Shown: positions 1 through 11,057 of the stretch, piece after piece
Layout of the letters: each line of letters opens with the position of its first letter
How positions within the stretch are numbered: position 1 is the stretch's first letter
NCBI GenBank assembly: GCA_015056945.1
Contig: SVFH01000003.1
Location: 1-64,000, forward strand
Direction: 5' to 3'
From: Lachnospiraceae bacterium
Lineage (GTDB): Bacteria; Bacillota; Clostridia; Lachnospirales; Lachnospiraceae
DNA length: 64,000 nt
Made by a program: the position numbers and the translations under genes
The notes under the pieces: generated by a model
Told to the model about the DNA's origin: nothing
Databases searched by the model: none
The model's input: only the letters and a program-made list of their open reading frames with translations

Positions 1-55
1 CTCGGGGAGTTAGGGAGAAATCCCTTGGACGGAAGAGAAAACCGTGCAACAATAT

Positions 56-127
56 GGCTCCGTGGTCAAGCGGTTAAGACATCGCCCTTTCACGGCGGTA
101 ACACGGGTTCGATTCCCGTCGGAGTCA
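56..127 (+). tRNA. tRNA-Glu (anticodon TTC)
   Basis: GGCTCCG...CGGAGTC acceptor pairing, TTC in the anticodon loop (CCCTTTCACGG), GGTTCGATTCC T-arm. Confidence 0.95.
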
Positions 128-136
128 CTTATATAT

Positions 137-207
137 GGCGCCATAGCCAAGCGGTAAGGCGTGGGTCTGCAACACCCTGATCACCAGTTCAAATCTGGTT
201 GGCGCCT
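137..207 (+). tRNA. tRNA-Cys (anticodon GCA)
   Basis: GGCGCCA...TGGCGCC acceptor pairing, anticodon loop CTGCAAC, GTTCAAATC T-loop. Confidence 0.95.
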
Positions 208-213
208 CTATTT

Positions 214-243
214 AAAACACGTTATTTTATATAACGTGTTTTT
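214..243 (+). terminator. Rho-independent terminator after the tRNAs
   Basis: AAAACACGTTAT-TTTAT-ATAACGTGTTTTT inverted repeat followed by a T run. Confidence 0.8.
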
Positions 244-347
244 CTTCACTTTACAGGAAAATTTGCTAAAGGAAAGATTATTTCCCGGAGATATTGCTTA
301 CGGCAAGGCATGATAAAAATCAACAAAAAAATAAGGAGAGAATTGAA

Positions 348-1715
348 ATGAGCGAATCTACAAATGATACATCAGCAACTGTTGTAAACGGAAAACAATT
401 GAATATTGTGAAATTAACCATTCCTCTCTTTTTTGAGATGCTTTTGGCAATTCTTGTAAGCAATATAGATCAGTTAATGCTGAGTACACATTCTCAGGAA
501 GCTGTTTCGGCAATTGGCAATTCGGGACAAATATCATGGATTTTAATGTTGTTTTTTCAGGTGTTAGGTACGGCATCTTTGATTTTGATTACGCAATATA
601 AGGGAGCAGGGAAGGATAAGCAGGCAGAAGCAATTTATCCGGTTACGTTAATTGTAAATGCTTTTATTGGTATTCTTATAAGCCTGGTTTCTATTTTTGC
701 AATTGGGTTTATTTTTAAGCTGATGAATGTTGAGTCCGGACTTTCTTTTGAATATGCGAAACTGTATATGCAAATTATAGGAATATCTTTTTTCTTTATG
801 GCGATTAACAATTGCTTTGGATCTTTTTTGAAGGCAAACGGCTTTGTGAAAGAAACCATGTTTATATCAATTTTTGTTAATATTTTGAATGTAATCGGAA
901 ATGCTGTCGGTTTGTACGTTCTGGATCTTGGTGTTGCAGGTGTTGCATATTCTACAACATTAAGCAGATTGATTGGTATGATTCTGACAATGGTCGTGTT
1001 CCTTCATAAAGTAGGTGTGATTCATTTTTCAGCAATGAAAAATACAAATCCATGGAAACTTTTGAAACAGCTTCTGGGTATCGGAGTTCCTTCGGTTGGA
1101 GAGAATATGTCTTATGATATGGCACAGCTTGTTTTGATGTCCTGCATTAATACAATGGGACTTGCAGCCGTAAATGCGAAAGTGTATGTTTCTTTGGTGG
1201 TACAGTTTGCATATTTGTTTTGCATGGCGCTTAGTCAGTCCATGCAGATTATAGAGGGATATCAGATTGGTGCGGGAAATAAGGATGCAGCAGCCAAGGT
1301 TGTTTACAAATCTCTTTGGAGCGCCACCATTGTTTGTTTTTGTGTTACCTTTCTTCTGTTTTTAGGGTCGGATTATATTATCGGTATTTTTCCGAGTGCG
1401 GATGCAGAGGTTTTGGAGATTGCCAAAAAACTGTTGTTTGTAGAACTTTTTCTGGAGATAGGAAGGTCTGTAAATATTACAATGGTACGTGCGTTGCAGA
1501 CTGCAGGTGATGTGAAATATCCTGTTATTATGAGTATTATTTTCACATGGTGCCTTTCTGTAACACTCGGTATTGTGCTTGGAATGTTTTTGGGATTGGG
1601 AATTGTAGGAATCTGGATTGCAACAGCTGCAGATGAACTTTGTCGCGGAACTGTACTGATTCTGAGGTTTGTGCGCGGTAAGTGGCGTGAAATCTCATTG
1701 GTTACGGCAGAGTAG
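348..1715 (+). CDS. MATE family efflux transporter
   Basis: Multi-TM ORF with MATE-like layout; start refined to ATG 348 (MSESTND...), preceded by AAGGAGAG. Confidence 0.85.
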   Translation: MSESTNDTSATVVNGKQLNIVKLTIPLFFEMLLAILVSNIDQLMLSTHSQEAVSAIGNSGQISWILMLFFQVLGTASLILITQYKGAGKDKQAEAIYPVTLIVNAFIGILISLVSIFAIGFIFKLMNVESGLSFEYAKLYMQIIGISFFFMAINNCFGSFLKANGFVKETMFISIFVNILNVIGNAVGLYVLDLGVAGVAYSTTLSRLIGMILTMVVFLHKVGVIHFSAMKNTNPWKLLKQLLGIGVPSVGENMSYDMAQLVLMSCINTMGLAAVNAKVYVSLVVQFAYLFCMALSQSMQIIEGYQIGAGNKDAAAKVVYKSLWSATIVCFCVTFLLFLGSDYIIGIFPSADAEVLEIAKKLLFVELFLEIGRSVNITMVRALQTAGDVKYPVIMSIIFTWCLSVTLGIVLGMFLGLGIVGIWIATAADELCRGTVLILRFVRGKWREISLVTAE

Positions 1716-1804
1716 TCCTTACTTTTTTCACATTTTACCATATTGATTTGTAGGAATAGGGACATTATAATAGTAAATGAGATTATAAACAGAAAGAGAT
1801 AAAT

Positions 1805-3967
1805 ATGGAAAATAATAATTACGAAAGTAACAATCAAAGAAATTATAATGAAGAGCCTCCGCACAATGACAGGGGGAACGACAGAAGAAATCAAAACAAC
1901 AATACTCCGCGTCCGCAGGGGTTCTTTACGTTGTTTTTATTTCTGATTCTGATAAGTTTTTTTATCGTATGGATTACGCGCGGATTTATAAATGGCGGTG
2001 AGAATGAAATCAAGTATACCGATTTCATGGCTATGATTGGAAATCATAGTATTGAAAAAGTTGTAATCGGTGCGGACCGTATCTATGTTTATCCCAAGAT
2101 TGACCAGAACGATCCGAAGAATTATCTTGCAACTTTGACCAGAACGGAGAAATATTATTACACGGCAAAGATTGAAACAGATGATACATTGACAGCAAGG
2201 CTTCTTGCGAACGGTATTCCTGTCAGTGGTGAAATCCCGAATAATTCAGGGCAGATTATCTATTTTATCTTGTTTAACGTTGTGCCGATTCTTCTGATGG
2301 TAGGTTTTACAATATTCATTTTCCGTAAAATCAGCAAAGGCGGCGGAATGGGCGGCGTGATGAATGTCGGGAAATCCAATGCCAAAGTATATGTGCAGAA
2401 AGAAACCGGTATTTCATTTGCGGATGTTGCCGGTGAAGACGAAGCAATTGAATCATTACAGGAAGTGGTGGATTTTCTTCACAATCCGGATAAATATGTT
2501 AAAATCGGTGCGCGTCTTCCTAAGGGTTGCCTTTTGGTAGGACCTCCCGGTACAGGTAAAACACTTCTCGCAAAGGCTGTTGCGGGTGAGGCCAAAGTTC
2601 CGTTCTTTTCACTGACAGGGTCTGATTTTGTTGAACTTTATGTCGGTGTTGGTGCTTCCCGTGTAAGAGATTTGTTTAAAGAGGCAGAGAAAAATGCGCC
2701 CTGTATTATTTTTATCGATGAAATTGACGCAATCGGACGCAGTCGTGATTCTAAATACGGTGGAGGGAATGAAGAACGCGAACAGACTTTAAATCAGTTG
2801 TTGGCAGAGATGGATGGATTTGACGGCAAGAAGGGAATTATTATTCTTGCAGCAACGAACAGACCTGAAATTCTTGATAAGGCGCTTTTACGTCCCGGAC
2901 GTTTTGACAGACGCGTTATTGTTGAAAAGCCTGATTTAAAGGGAAGAGTTGAAATTCTTAAGGTGCATTCCAAGAATGTATTAATGGATGAAACGGTTGA
3001 TTTGGATGAGATTGCTTTGGCAACCAGTGGTGCAGTTGGTTCGGATCTGGCCAATATGATTAATGAAGCAGCCATCAGTGCGGTGAAAGATAAACGTGAA
3101 TTTGTCAGCCAGAAGGATTTATTCAATGCAGTTGAAATTGTCCTTGTCGGTAAAGAAAAGAAAGACCGTATTTTATCCGAACAGGAAAGAAAGATTGTAT
3201 CTTATCATGAAGTCGGACATGCGCTTGTAAGCGCTTTACAGAAGAATGCCGAACCTGTGCAGAAGATTACGATTGTCCCCAGAACAATGGGTGCACTTGG
3301 CTATGTGATGCATGTTCCTGAAGAAGAGAAGTACCTGAATTCCGAAGCAGAACTTAGGGATATGCTTGTTGGACTTGTGGCAGGCCGTGCAGCGGAGGAA
3401 ATTGTTTTTGATACTGTGACAACCGGTGCTGCAAATGATATTGAGAAAGCGACCAATATTGCAAGATCCATGGTAACACAATACGGTATGAGTAAGAAAT
3501 TCGGTCTTATCGGGCTTGAAACTGTAGAAAGCCGTTATCTGGACGGCCGTGTTGTTATGAACTGTGCAGATGATACTGCAGCAGCAGTTGATGAAGAAGT
3601 GATGAAGATTTTGAAGGAAAGCTACGAAGAGGCACTCAGACTTCTGAAAGAAAATCGTGAAATCATGGATAAGCTTTCCGCATATCTAATTGAAAAAGAA
3701 ACGATTACCGGTAAGGAATTTATGGAAATCTATTGTGCTGAAAAAGGAATTCCCGTGCCGGAACCGAAGAAACCTTCACAGTTAAAAGGGAAAAAAGAAG
3801 AATCTGTTATTGATGTAACGGTAGGCGATGATACCAAAACAACAGAGGAAGCTTCCGAAGAAGCAGTAAAAGGGACAGAGTCAGTGGACGAAACAAAACC
3901 TTTGAATGAGATGGAAGAGGCACTTCGCAATCGTCGATACCAAAGAACGGAACAGGACGAAGAATAG
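1805..3967 (+). CDS. ftsH: ATP-dependent zinc metalloprotease FtsH
   Basis: GPPGTGKT Walker A, SRH region ([20 protein letters not shown]), zinc-binding HEVGH. Confidence 0.95.
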   Translation: MENNNYESNNQRNYNEEPPHNDRGNDRRNQNNNTPRPQGFFTLFLFLILISFFIVWITRGFINGGENEIKYTDFMAMIGNHSIEKVVIGADRIYVYPKIDQNDPKNYLATLTRTEKYYYTAKIETDDTLTARLLANGIPVSGEIPNNSGQIIYFILFNVVPILLMVGFTIFIFRKISKGGGMGGVMNVGKSNAKVYVQKETGISFADVAGEDEAIESLQEVVDFLHNPDKYVKIGARLPKGCLLVGPPGTGKTLLAKAVAGEAKVPFFSLTGSDFVELYVGVGASRVRDLFKEAEKNAPCIIFIDEIDAIGRSRDSKYGGGNEEREQTLNQLLAEMDGFDGKKGIIILAATNRPEILDKALLRPGRFDRRVIVEKPDLKGRVEILKVHSKNVLMDETVDLDEIALATSGAVGSDLANMINEAAISAVKDKREFVSQKDLFNAVEIVLVGKEKKDRILSEQERKIVSYHEVGHALVSALQKNAEPVQKITIVPRTMGALGYVMHVPEEEKYLNSEAELRDMLVGLVAGRAAEEIVFDTVTTGAANDIEKATNIARSMVTQYGMSKKFGLIGLETVESRYLDGRVVMNCADDTAAAVDEEVMKILKESYEEALRLLKENREIMDKLSAYLIEKETITGKEFMEIYCAEKGIPVPEPKKPSQLKGKKEESVIDVTVGDDTKTTEEASEEAVKGTESVDETKPLNEMEEALRNRRYQRTEQDEE

Positions 3968-3975
3968 GATGTTGT

Positions 3976-5862
3976 ATGAACGTTGAACCTTTTGATGTAC
4001 AGGAAGAATTAAAAAAACTCCCGGGAAAACCGGGAGTTTATATCATGCACGATGCAAAAGATACCATTATCTATGTAGGAAAGGCGGTAAATCTTAAAAA
4101 CCGCGTTCGTTCCTATTTTCGGGAAAGTACAAAGAAAAGCCCGAAAATTGAGAGAATGGTATCTTTTATTTCTCGTTTCGAGTATATTGTAACGGATTCG
4201 GAACTTGAGGCGCTGGTGCTTGAGAATAACTTAATCAAAGAGCATTCCCCGAAATATAACACCATGCTCAAAGATGATAAAACGTATCCTTACATAAAAG
4301 TTACGGTAGGGGAAGCTTTTCCGCGAATCCTTTTCTCCAGACAGATGAAGAAGGATAAAAGCCGTTATTACGGACCATATACGAGTGCAGTTTCGGTAAA
4401 GGATACGATTGATTTGATGAATAAATTGTATTGCTTGAGAACCTGTAACAGAAATTTGCCGCGAGATATCGGTCAGGGACGTCCGTGTCTGAATTTCCAT
4501 ATCAAAGCCTGTACTGCGCCGTGCGTAGGGAAGGAAACTCAGGAGGAATACAGGCTTCGTGTAAATAAAGCGCTGGAGTTTTTGAACGGAAATTACGGGC
4601 CGGTACTCAAAGAATTAGAGGAGAAGATGCTTGCGGCATCGGAAAATCTGGCGTTTGAGGAAGCTGCCAAATACAGAGAACTTCTTTTTAGTGTCAGAAG
4701 TGTGGCGCAAAAACAGAAAATAACAAACAGTGACGGGGAAAATAAAGACTTTGTCGGTTTGGCGCGTAATGAACGTGATGTCGTGATTCAGGTATTTTTT
4801 GTCCGGGAAGGAAAGTTAATCGGGCGTGAACACTTTTATATGAAGCAGGCACAGGAAGAAAAAGACGCAGAGATTTTGCAGAGCTTTTTGAAACAGTTTT
4901 ATGCCGGAACTCCTTTTATCCCGAAAGAGATTTATCTGCAAGAGACGATAGAGGAAGCCTTGCTGATTGAAAAGTGGCTTAGTCAGAAGAATGACACAGT
5001 TGTTCATCTGAGAGTGCCGATGAAAGGTCAGAAAGAAAAGATGCTTGACCTGGCAATCCGCAATGCGGAAATGATTCTTAGTAAGGATGCTGAGAAGTTG
5101 AAGCGTGAAGAGATGCGGACGACCGGCGCCGTGAAAGAATTGGAACAACTTTTAAGACTTGGCAATCTGGTGCGTATGGAAGCATTTGATATCTCAAATA
5201 TCAGCGGATTTGCGAATGTCGGCTCCATGGTTGTTTTTGAAAAAGGAAAGCCTAAAAAAAGTGATTATCGTAAGTTTAATATTAAGTCAGTATCGGGACC
5301 GGACGATTATGCGTGCATGAAAGAGGTTCTCACCAGACGATTCCGACATGGTCTTGCAGAACGGGAAGAGACGGATGAAGCGTTCGGAAGCTTTACCAGA
5401 TTTCCTGATTTGTTGCTGATGGATGGTGGAAAAGGGCAGGTAAACATTGCCCTGTCGGTGCTTGATGAGTTGGGCATCCGCATCCCGGTTTGCGGTATGG
5501 TAAAGGATGATAACCATAGGACAAGAGGTTTATATTATAACGGCGAGGAAATGCCGATAGATACACATTCGGAAGGTTTTCACCTTATTACCAGAATTCA
5601 GGATGAGGCGCATAGATTCGCAATCGAGTATCATCGTTCTCTTCGTACGAAGGCACAGGTACATTCCGTACTCGATGAAATACCGGGCGTTGGTCCGGCA
5701 AGACGAAAGGCATTGATGAAGAGCTTCGCTTCGATTGACGAATTAAAAAAAGCAACTGCGCAGGAGATTGCAACGAGTGCGGCATTACCGTTGTCGGTTT
5801 CAGAGGGAATTGCAGCGTACTTTTCCGATAAGTCTTCGGAGGATACGCAGAAAGAAATGTAA
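3976..5862 (+). CDS. uvrC: Excinuclease ABC subunit C
   Basis: GIY-YIG-like N-terminus ([18 protein letters not shown]), UVR motif, C-terminal HhH. Confidence 0.95.
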   Translation: MNVEPFDVQEELKKLPGKPGVYIMHDAKDTIIYVGKAVNLKNRVRSYFRESTKKSPKIERMVSFISRFEYIVTDSELEALVLENNLIKEHSPKYNTMLKDDKTYPYIKVTVGEAFPRILFSRQMKKDKSRYYGPYTSAVSVKDTIDLMNKLYCLRTCNRNLPRDIGQGRPCLNFHIKACTAPCVGKETQEEYRLRVNKALEFLNGNYGPVLKELEEKMLAASENLAFEEAAKYRELLFSVRSVAQKQKITNSDGENKDFVGLARNERDVVIQVFFVREGKLIGREHFYMKQAQEEKDAEILQSFLKQFYAGTPFIPKEIYLQETIEEALLIEKWLSQKNDTVVHLRVPMKGQKEKMLDLAIRNAEMILSKDAEKLKREEMRTTGAVKELEQLLRLGNLVRMEAFDISNISGFANVGSMVVFEKGKPKKSDYRKFNIKSVSGPDDYACMKEVLTRRFRHGLAEREETDEAFGSFTRFPDLLLMDGGKGQVNIALSVLDELGIRIPVCGMVKDDNHRTRGLYYNGEEMPIDTHSEGFHLITRIQDEAHRFAIEYHRSLRTKAQVHSVLDEIPGVGPARRKALMKSFASIDELKKATAQEIATSAALPLSVSEGIAAYFSDKSSEDTQKEM

Positions 5863-5904
5863 TATAAAGGGAAAATATATGTCCCGTAAAAGTTTTTTCT
5901 GCGG

Positions 5905-5933
5905 TTGAATGCCTACTTTTTCTATGTTAAAAT
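5905..5933 (+). promoter_or_regulatory. Sigma-A-like promoter upstream of hprK
   Basis: TTGAAT - 17 bp - TAAAAT. Confidence 0.6.
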
Positions 5934-5983
5934 AGTAATAGTTGCGTAAATGACAGCATCAATACAGGAGAGGAGCAAAAACT

Positions 5984-6925
5984 ATGGCAAGTGTAAGTTT
6001 AAGTAAGATTGTCGAAAAGATGAAGTTAGAGCCCATCACACCGGAGCTTGAGATTAAAGGGGTTAAAATTAAGCAGCCTGATATTAACAGACCGGCGCTT
6101 CAGATGTCCGGTTATTTTGAACATTTTGAAGCAACACGTCTGCAGGTTATCGGTTTTGTGGAATACACATATATGATGAGCCTTTCTGATGAGAAGAAGG
6201 AGGAAATATACTCTGAATTACTCAGTTATCCTATTCCGTGTATTGTATTCTGCCGTGAATTGCAGCCGGATGAACTGTTTAAACAAAAGGCGATTGAACA
6301 CAATGTTCCGTTGTTTTCAACCAAGAAACCGACCTCTGCTTTTATGGCGGAGATTATCCGTTGGCTGAATGTTAAGCTTGCTCCCTGTATTTCCGTGCAT
6401 GGTGTATTGGTTGACGTATACGGCGAAGGTCTTCTGATTGTCGGAGAAAGCGGTATCGGTAAGAGCGAGGCTGCACTTGAGCTGATTAAGAGAGGGCATC
6501 GTCTGGTTACGGATGACGTTGTTGAAATCCGTAAAGTAAGTGATGATACACTGATTGGTACGGCACCGGATATTACCAAGCATTTTATCGAATTGCGCGG
6601 TATCGGTATTGTCGATGTGAAGACTTTGTTCGGTGTTTCGAGTGTTAAGGAAACCCAGAACATTGACCTTGTAATTAAGCTTGCAGACTGGAATAAGGAC
6701 GTTGAATACGATCGTCTCGGTCTGGAAGAAGAATATACGGAATATCTCGGTAAGAAAGTAGTTTGTCACAATATTCCGATTCGTCCCGGACGTAATCTTG
6801 CAATTATTTGTGAATCAGCAGCCGTAAATCATCGTCAGAAGAAGATGGGTTACAATGCTGCACAGGAATTGTACCAGCGTGTGCAGAATTCCCTTGCCAA
6901 AAAGAGAGAAGAGGAAGATGAATAA
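5984..6925 (+). CDS. hprK: HPr kinase/phosphorylase
   Basis: GESGIGKSE P-loop and HprK signature ELRGIGIVDVKTLFG. Confidence 0.95.
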   Translation: MASVSLSKIVEKMKLEPITPELEIKGVKIKQPDINRPALQMSGYFEHFEATRLQVIGFVEYTYMMSLSDEKKEEIYSELLSYPIPCIVFCRELQPDELFKQKAIEHNVPLFSTKKPTSAFMAEIIRWLNVKLAPCISVHGVLVDVYGEGLLIVGESGIGKSEAALELIKRGHRLVTDDVVEIRKVSDDTLIGTAPDITKHFIELRGIGIVDVKTLFGVSSVKETQNIDLVIKLADWNKDVEYDRLGLEEEYTEYLGKKVVCHNIPIRPGRNLAIICESAAVNHRQKKMGYNAAQELYQRVQNSLAKKREEEDE

Positions 6926-7863
6926 TGAATAAGTATGTTTTTGGTGTGGATCTTGGCGGAACAACTGTAAAAATGGGTCTTTTTACTGAAGATGCCATCC
7001 TTGTGGATAAGTGGGAAATTCCCACGGATAAAGCAGATAACGGAGCTAAGATTTTACCGGATATTGCGGCAAGTATTTGTGAAAAAATCAAAGAAAAAGC
7101 ATTGGAGCGTGAGAACATCATCGGTGTCGGAATCGGTGTGCCCGGGCCTGTAGATACAAAGGGTGTCATTTATAAGGCAGCAAACCTCGGATGGGATGTT
7201 TTTAACGTAAATGATACACTTTCCGAAATGCTTCACCTTCCTGTCAAAGCCGGCAATGATGCAAATGTTGCTGCTTTGGGCGAGATGTGGAAGGGCGGCG
7301 GTGCCGGATATCAGAATCTGGTGACGGTAACGCTCGGAACCGGTGTTGGCGGCGGCATTATCATTGAAGGAAATGTGCTTGCCGGATATAATGGTTCCGG
7401 TGGTGAAATCGGTCATATTCATGTGGAAGATAACGAAGAGAAAGTATGCGGTTGCGGCAACAAAGGATGTCTTGAACAGTATGCATCCGCAACCGGTATT
7501 GTATATATTGCAAAGAAGCGTCTTGCGAAAGATAATAAGCCTACCGTGTTAAGAGAACGAGAGGAATTTTCCGCAAAGAGTGTTTGGGATGCAGTAAAGG
7601 CAGGCGATGAGGTCGCAATCGAGATTGCAGAGCAATTTGGTGAATACCTCGGCAAAGCTCTTGCCTCTATTGCCTGTGTTGTAAATCCTGAGATTATTGT
7701 AATCGGCGGCGGTGTAAGTAAGGCGGGAGATGTGTTACTTGATTATATTGTCAAGAATTACAAACCCTATGTATTCCGCGGCAGCAGAGAGACCAAGTTT
7801 GCGCTTGCAACGCTTGGAAATGATGCAGGTATTTATGGTGCAGCAAGACTTGTGATTGCATAG
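6925..7863 (+). CDS. ROK family glucokinase
   Basis: GVDLGGTTVKMGLF, ROK Zn motif CGCGNKGCLEQYAS. Confidence 0.9.
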   Translation: MNKYVFGVDLGGTTVKMGLFTEDAILVDKWEIPTDKADNGAKILPDIAASICEKIKEKALERENIIGVGIGVPGPVDTKGVIYKAANLGWDVFNVNDTLSEMLHLPVKAGNDANVAALGEMWKGGGAGYQNLVTVTLGTGVGGGIIIEGNVLAGYNGSGGEIGHIHVEDNEEKVCGCGNKGCLEQYASATGIVYIAKKRLAKDNKPTVLREREEFSAKSVWDAVKAGDEVAIEIAEQFGEYLGKALASIACVVNPEIIVIGGGVSKAGDVLLDYIVKNYKPYVFRGSRETKFALATLGNDAGIYGAARLVIA

Positions 7864-7932
7864 GAGAAAAGACATAATTATTAATTAGCCGCATATAATA
7901 CAAGCGGATAAGGAAAAGAACGGAGCTATACT

Positions 7933-8844
7933 GTGAAGCAGCAAATATATGAAGCACTTTTAAAAATTATAAAGAAAGAAAATATACATTGTGACGAGCC
8001 ACTTTTTTTGCACACGTCTTTTAAGGTGGGCGGACCGGCGCAGTTTTTTGTGCAGACGGATTCTGTGGCACAGTTGCAGGAAGTGCTTAATCTTTTACGG
8101 GAGAAAGAAATTCCGTTCGTGATTCTCGGAAAAGGAAGCAATGTTTTGGTATCTGATGCCGGATACGAGGGTGTGGTAATCCGGTTAGGGGATGGCATGA
8201 GTGAAATCTCCCATGAAGGAGAGAAGATTCGCGCCGGAGCAGGTGTCAGTCTTGCTAAAGTTGCTGCAGTGGCTTTACAGAAGGAGCTTGCAGGTTTTGA
8301 ATTTGCATCCGGAATCCCCGGAAGTGTCGGCGGAGCAATGGTGATGAATGCAGGTGCGTATGACGGAGAAATGAAACAGGTGGTAGAGAGCGTGACCCTG
8401 TTAGACGAAAACGGAAAAGAGCGGACGCTTACCTGCGAACAAATGGAATTTGGTTACAGAACCAGTATTTTGAAACGTAATCCCTGGATTGTGACGGAAG
8501 TAGTGTTTAAACTGCAACAAGGTACGCGTGAAGAGATTGCGGAAAAGATGCATACCTTTGCGAAACGCCGTAATGAGAAACAGCCTTTGGAATATCCGAG
8601 CGCCGGAAGTACTTTTAAAAGGCCGGAAGGGCATTTCGCCGGTAAATTGATAGGAGAAGCAGGACTTAGCGGTTATGCAATCGGCGGTGCAAAAGTATCT
8701 GAGAAGCATAACGGTTTCATTATTAATACCGGAGATGCTACGGCTGCGGATATCAGTGCGTTGATAGCACATGTAAGGAAACAAGTAAAAGAAAATTCCG
8801 GTGTCCTTTTGGAACCGGAAGTGATATATATCGGAAGGGAGTAA
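7933..8844 (+). CDS. murB: UDP-N-acetylmuramate dehydrogenase
   Basis: MurB motifs (TSFKVGGPAQ, GKGSNVLVSD, SGIPGSVGGA, YPSAGSTFKRP); GTG start. Confidence 0.95.
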   Translation: MKQQIYEALLKIIKKENIHCDEPLFLHTSFKVGGPAQFFVQTDSVAQLQEVLNLLREKEIPFVILGKGSNVLVSDAGYEGVVIRLGDGMSEISHEGEKIRAGAGVSLAKVAAVALQKELAGFEFASGIPGSVGGAMVMNAGAYDGEMKQVVESVTLLDENGKERTLTCEQMEFGYRTSILKRNPWIVTEVVFKLQQGTREEIAEKMHTFAKRRNEKQPLEYPSAGSTFKRPEGHFAGKLIGEAGLSGYAIGGAKVSEKHNGFIINTGDATAADISALIAHVRKQVKENSGVLLEPEVIYIGRE

Positions 8845-8847
8845 CGG

Positions 8848-9705
8848 ATGCGTTTTGTAATCGTGACAGGCATGAGTGGTGCAGGTAAACTGACAGCACA
8901 GAAGTTTTTGGAAGATATGGGATTTTATTGTGTGGACAATCTTCCTGTCCCTCTGATTTCCAAATTTGTGGAGTTAATGTTAGAACCGAATCGCGAGGTT
9001 ACAAAGGTTGTTTTGGGGATAGACGTACGCGCTGATCAGCCCTTTGAGGATGTGGAAGAAGCATTGCAGGGACTGAAAGAAAAAGGCATTTCTTACGAAG
9101 TCCTTTTCATGAATGCTACCGACTCGGTTCTGCAGAAAAGATATAAAGAAACCAGACGTATCCATCCGTTGGCATCACCCGATGAACGCGCGATAGACGG
9201 AATCAAGAAAGAGCGTCTGATTCTGGAAAAAATGAAATCGTCGGCGGATTATGTCATTGATACGTCTCATTTATATACGGGTGAGTTGAAGGAAGAGCTT
9301 GAACGCATCTTTCTGAAAAATGAAAGTTACAACAGCCTGATGGTCAATATTATGTCGTTCGGCTTTAAGCATGGGATACCGACCGACGCGGATTTGATAT
9401 TTGATGTCAGATTTCTTCCGAATCCTTTTTATATTGAAGAACTTAAGGAGAAGACCGGAAATGACAAAGAGGTACAGGACTATGTCATGGGCTTTGAAGA
9501 TGCCGGAATTTTCCTGCAAAAACTGACGGATATGATTGAGTTCCTGATACCAAACTATGTAAAAGAAGGTAAAAACCAGTTGATTATCGGAATCGGCTGC
9601 ACCGGCGGAAAACACAGAAGTGTGACACTTGCCAACGAACTGTATGCCCAGATGAAGGACAAGGGAAGCTATGGACTGAAAATCTGGCACCGTGATGTTA
9701 AATAG
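8848..9705 (+). CDS. rapZ: RNase adapter RapZ / nucleotide-binding protein
   Basis: MRFVIVTGMSGAGKLTA...FYCVDNLP, C-terminal IGIGCTGGKHRSV; Walker A position noted in findings. Confidence 0.93.
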   Translation: MRFVIVTGMSGAGKLTAQKFLEDMGFYCVDNLPVPLISKFVELMLEPNREVTKVVLGIDVRADQPFEDVEEALQGLKEKGISYEVLFMNATDSVLQKRYKETRRIHPLASPDERAIDGIKKERLILEKMKSSADYVIDTSHLYTGELKEELERIFLKNESYNSLMVNIMSFGFKHGIPTDADLIFDVRFLPNPFYIEELKEKTGNDKEVQDYVMGFEDAGIFLQKLTDMIEFLIPNYVKEGKNQLIIGIGCTGGKHRSVTLANELYAQMKDKGSYGLKIWHRDVK

Positions 9706-9726
9706 TTTAGTAAAAGGAGAATCGCC

Positions 9727-10677
9727 ATGTCCTTTTCACGGGATATTAAAGAAGAACTTGAGAAACAGGCCGGTCAGGCAAGGCACTGCAGACTGGCAGA
9801 ACTGGCTACGATTTTACTTTGTTATGCAGCTGAAGAAGTGCTTGCAGACGGGACCAAAAGTCTTGTGATTGTGACAGAACATGAAACAATCGTAAGAAAG
9901 TACTTTACATTATTGAAAAAAGCCTTTAATATAGAAAATGGACTTTTTGACGGCGGTGAACCTTGCGAGCGAACCAATGCGCTTGTCGAGGGAAGGATTG
10001 TCGGTCAGGAGAACTATAAAGAGATGCTTCAGGCATTGAAAATGTGGGATGATGAGCGTGAAGAATTTGCGGCAGGTAAGAAAGTATCGAATCTGTTACT
10101 GAAAACTTCATGTTGCCGCAGAGCTTTTTTACGCGGTTGTTATTTGTGTATCGGTTCCATGAGTGATCCGCAGAAAGGATATCACTTGGAATTTCTTTGC
10201 AACAATCCCGAATTTGCAGGGCAGATTGTGGATATTCTTTCCGGATTCGGTATTGAAGGAAGAACAATGTTGCGCAGAAAGTATCATGTTGTCTATATAA
10301 AAGAGAGTGAAGCAATTTCAGAACTTCTCAATATTATGGAAGCACATGTGGGACTAATGAATTATGAGAATACCCGTATTTTGAAGGAGATTGGCAATCA
10401 GATAAACAGAAAGGCCAATTTTGAAGCAGCAAACATTATTAAATCAGTCAATACAGCGAACAAGCAAATTGCGGATATTGAATATATCAGCAAGAAAAAA
10501 GGTCTTGACTATCTTCCTGAAAATCTGCGTATTATGGCAGAAATCAGATTGGAACATCCTGAGGAGTCTTATCAGGAGTTGGGAGCTTTCTTTGACCCGC
10601 CGATTGGGAAATCGGGAGTCAATCACAGATTAAGGAAAATAGGTGAAATAGCAGAAAAACTTAGGACATTCGACTAA
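9727..10677 (+). CDS. whiA: DNA-binding protein WhiA
   Basis: LAGLIDADG-like plus HTH layout (LRGCYLCIGSMSDPQKGYHLEF; IGKSGVNHRLRKI), position after rapZ. Confidence 0.93.
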   Translation: MSFSRDIKEELEKQAGQARHCRLAELATILLCYAAEEVLADGTKSLVIVTEHETIVRKYFTLLKKAFNIENGLFDGGEPCERTNALVEGRIVGQENYKEMLQALKMWDDEREEFAAGKKVSNLLLKTSCCRRAFLRGCYLCIGSMSDPQKGYHLEFLCNNPEFAGQIVDILSGFGIEGRTMLRRKYHVVYIKESEAISELLNIMEAHVGLMNYENTRILKEIGNQINRKANFEAANIIKSVNTANKQIADIEYISKKKGLDYLPENLRIMAEIRLEHPEESYQELGAFFDPPIGKSGVNHRLRKIGEIAEKLRTFD

Positions 10678-10732
10678 CTATAATCTTTGGGGGCGAAGAA
10701 GTGTTTGTGTCGAATAATAAGGAGGAACGGAA

Positions 10733-10990
10733 ATGATTCAGAAAGAAATGACAGTTCAGTTAACAGGCGGTATGGAAGCAAGACCTATTGCAGTACTTGT
10801 TCAGGTTGCAAGTCAGTATGACAGCACGGTTTATCTTCAGGTCGGAACCCGTAAGGTAAATGCGAAGAGCATCATGGGAATGATGAGTCTTGGATTGGAT
10901 GCCGGCGAGAAGGTAACAGTTATTGTTGACGGTACAGATGAGAAGGAAGCGCTTGCAGATATTGAAAAGTATTTAAGCACAGCGGAATAA
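10733..10990 (+). CDS. HPr-like (Crh-like) regulatory protein
   Basis: HPr fold sequence with GGMEARP in place of G-[LI]-H-A-R-P; Ser-46 region AKSIMGMMSLG kept. Confidence 0.88.
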   Translation: MIQKEMTVQLTGGMEARPIAVLVQVASQYDSTVYLQVGTRKVNAKSIMGMMSLGLDAGEKVTVIVDGTDEKEALADIEKYLSTAE

Positions 10991-11000
10991 GAAGAGACCA

Positions 11001-11028
11001 AAGAACACGAAAGGTGTTCTTTTTCTCT
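11001..11028 (+). terminator. Rho-independent terminator
   Basis: AAGAACAC-GAAA-GGTGTTCTT followed by TTTCTCT. Confidence 0.65.
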
Positions 11029-11057
11029 ATCATAGGAATAATCCGGAGATTTTTATT

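Noticed and set aside
1-55. Possible end of an upstream RNA or gene at the left edge
   Set aside because: Only 55 bp visible, with no diagnostic motif or reading frame.
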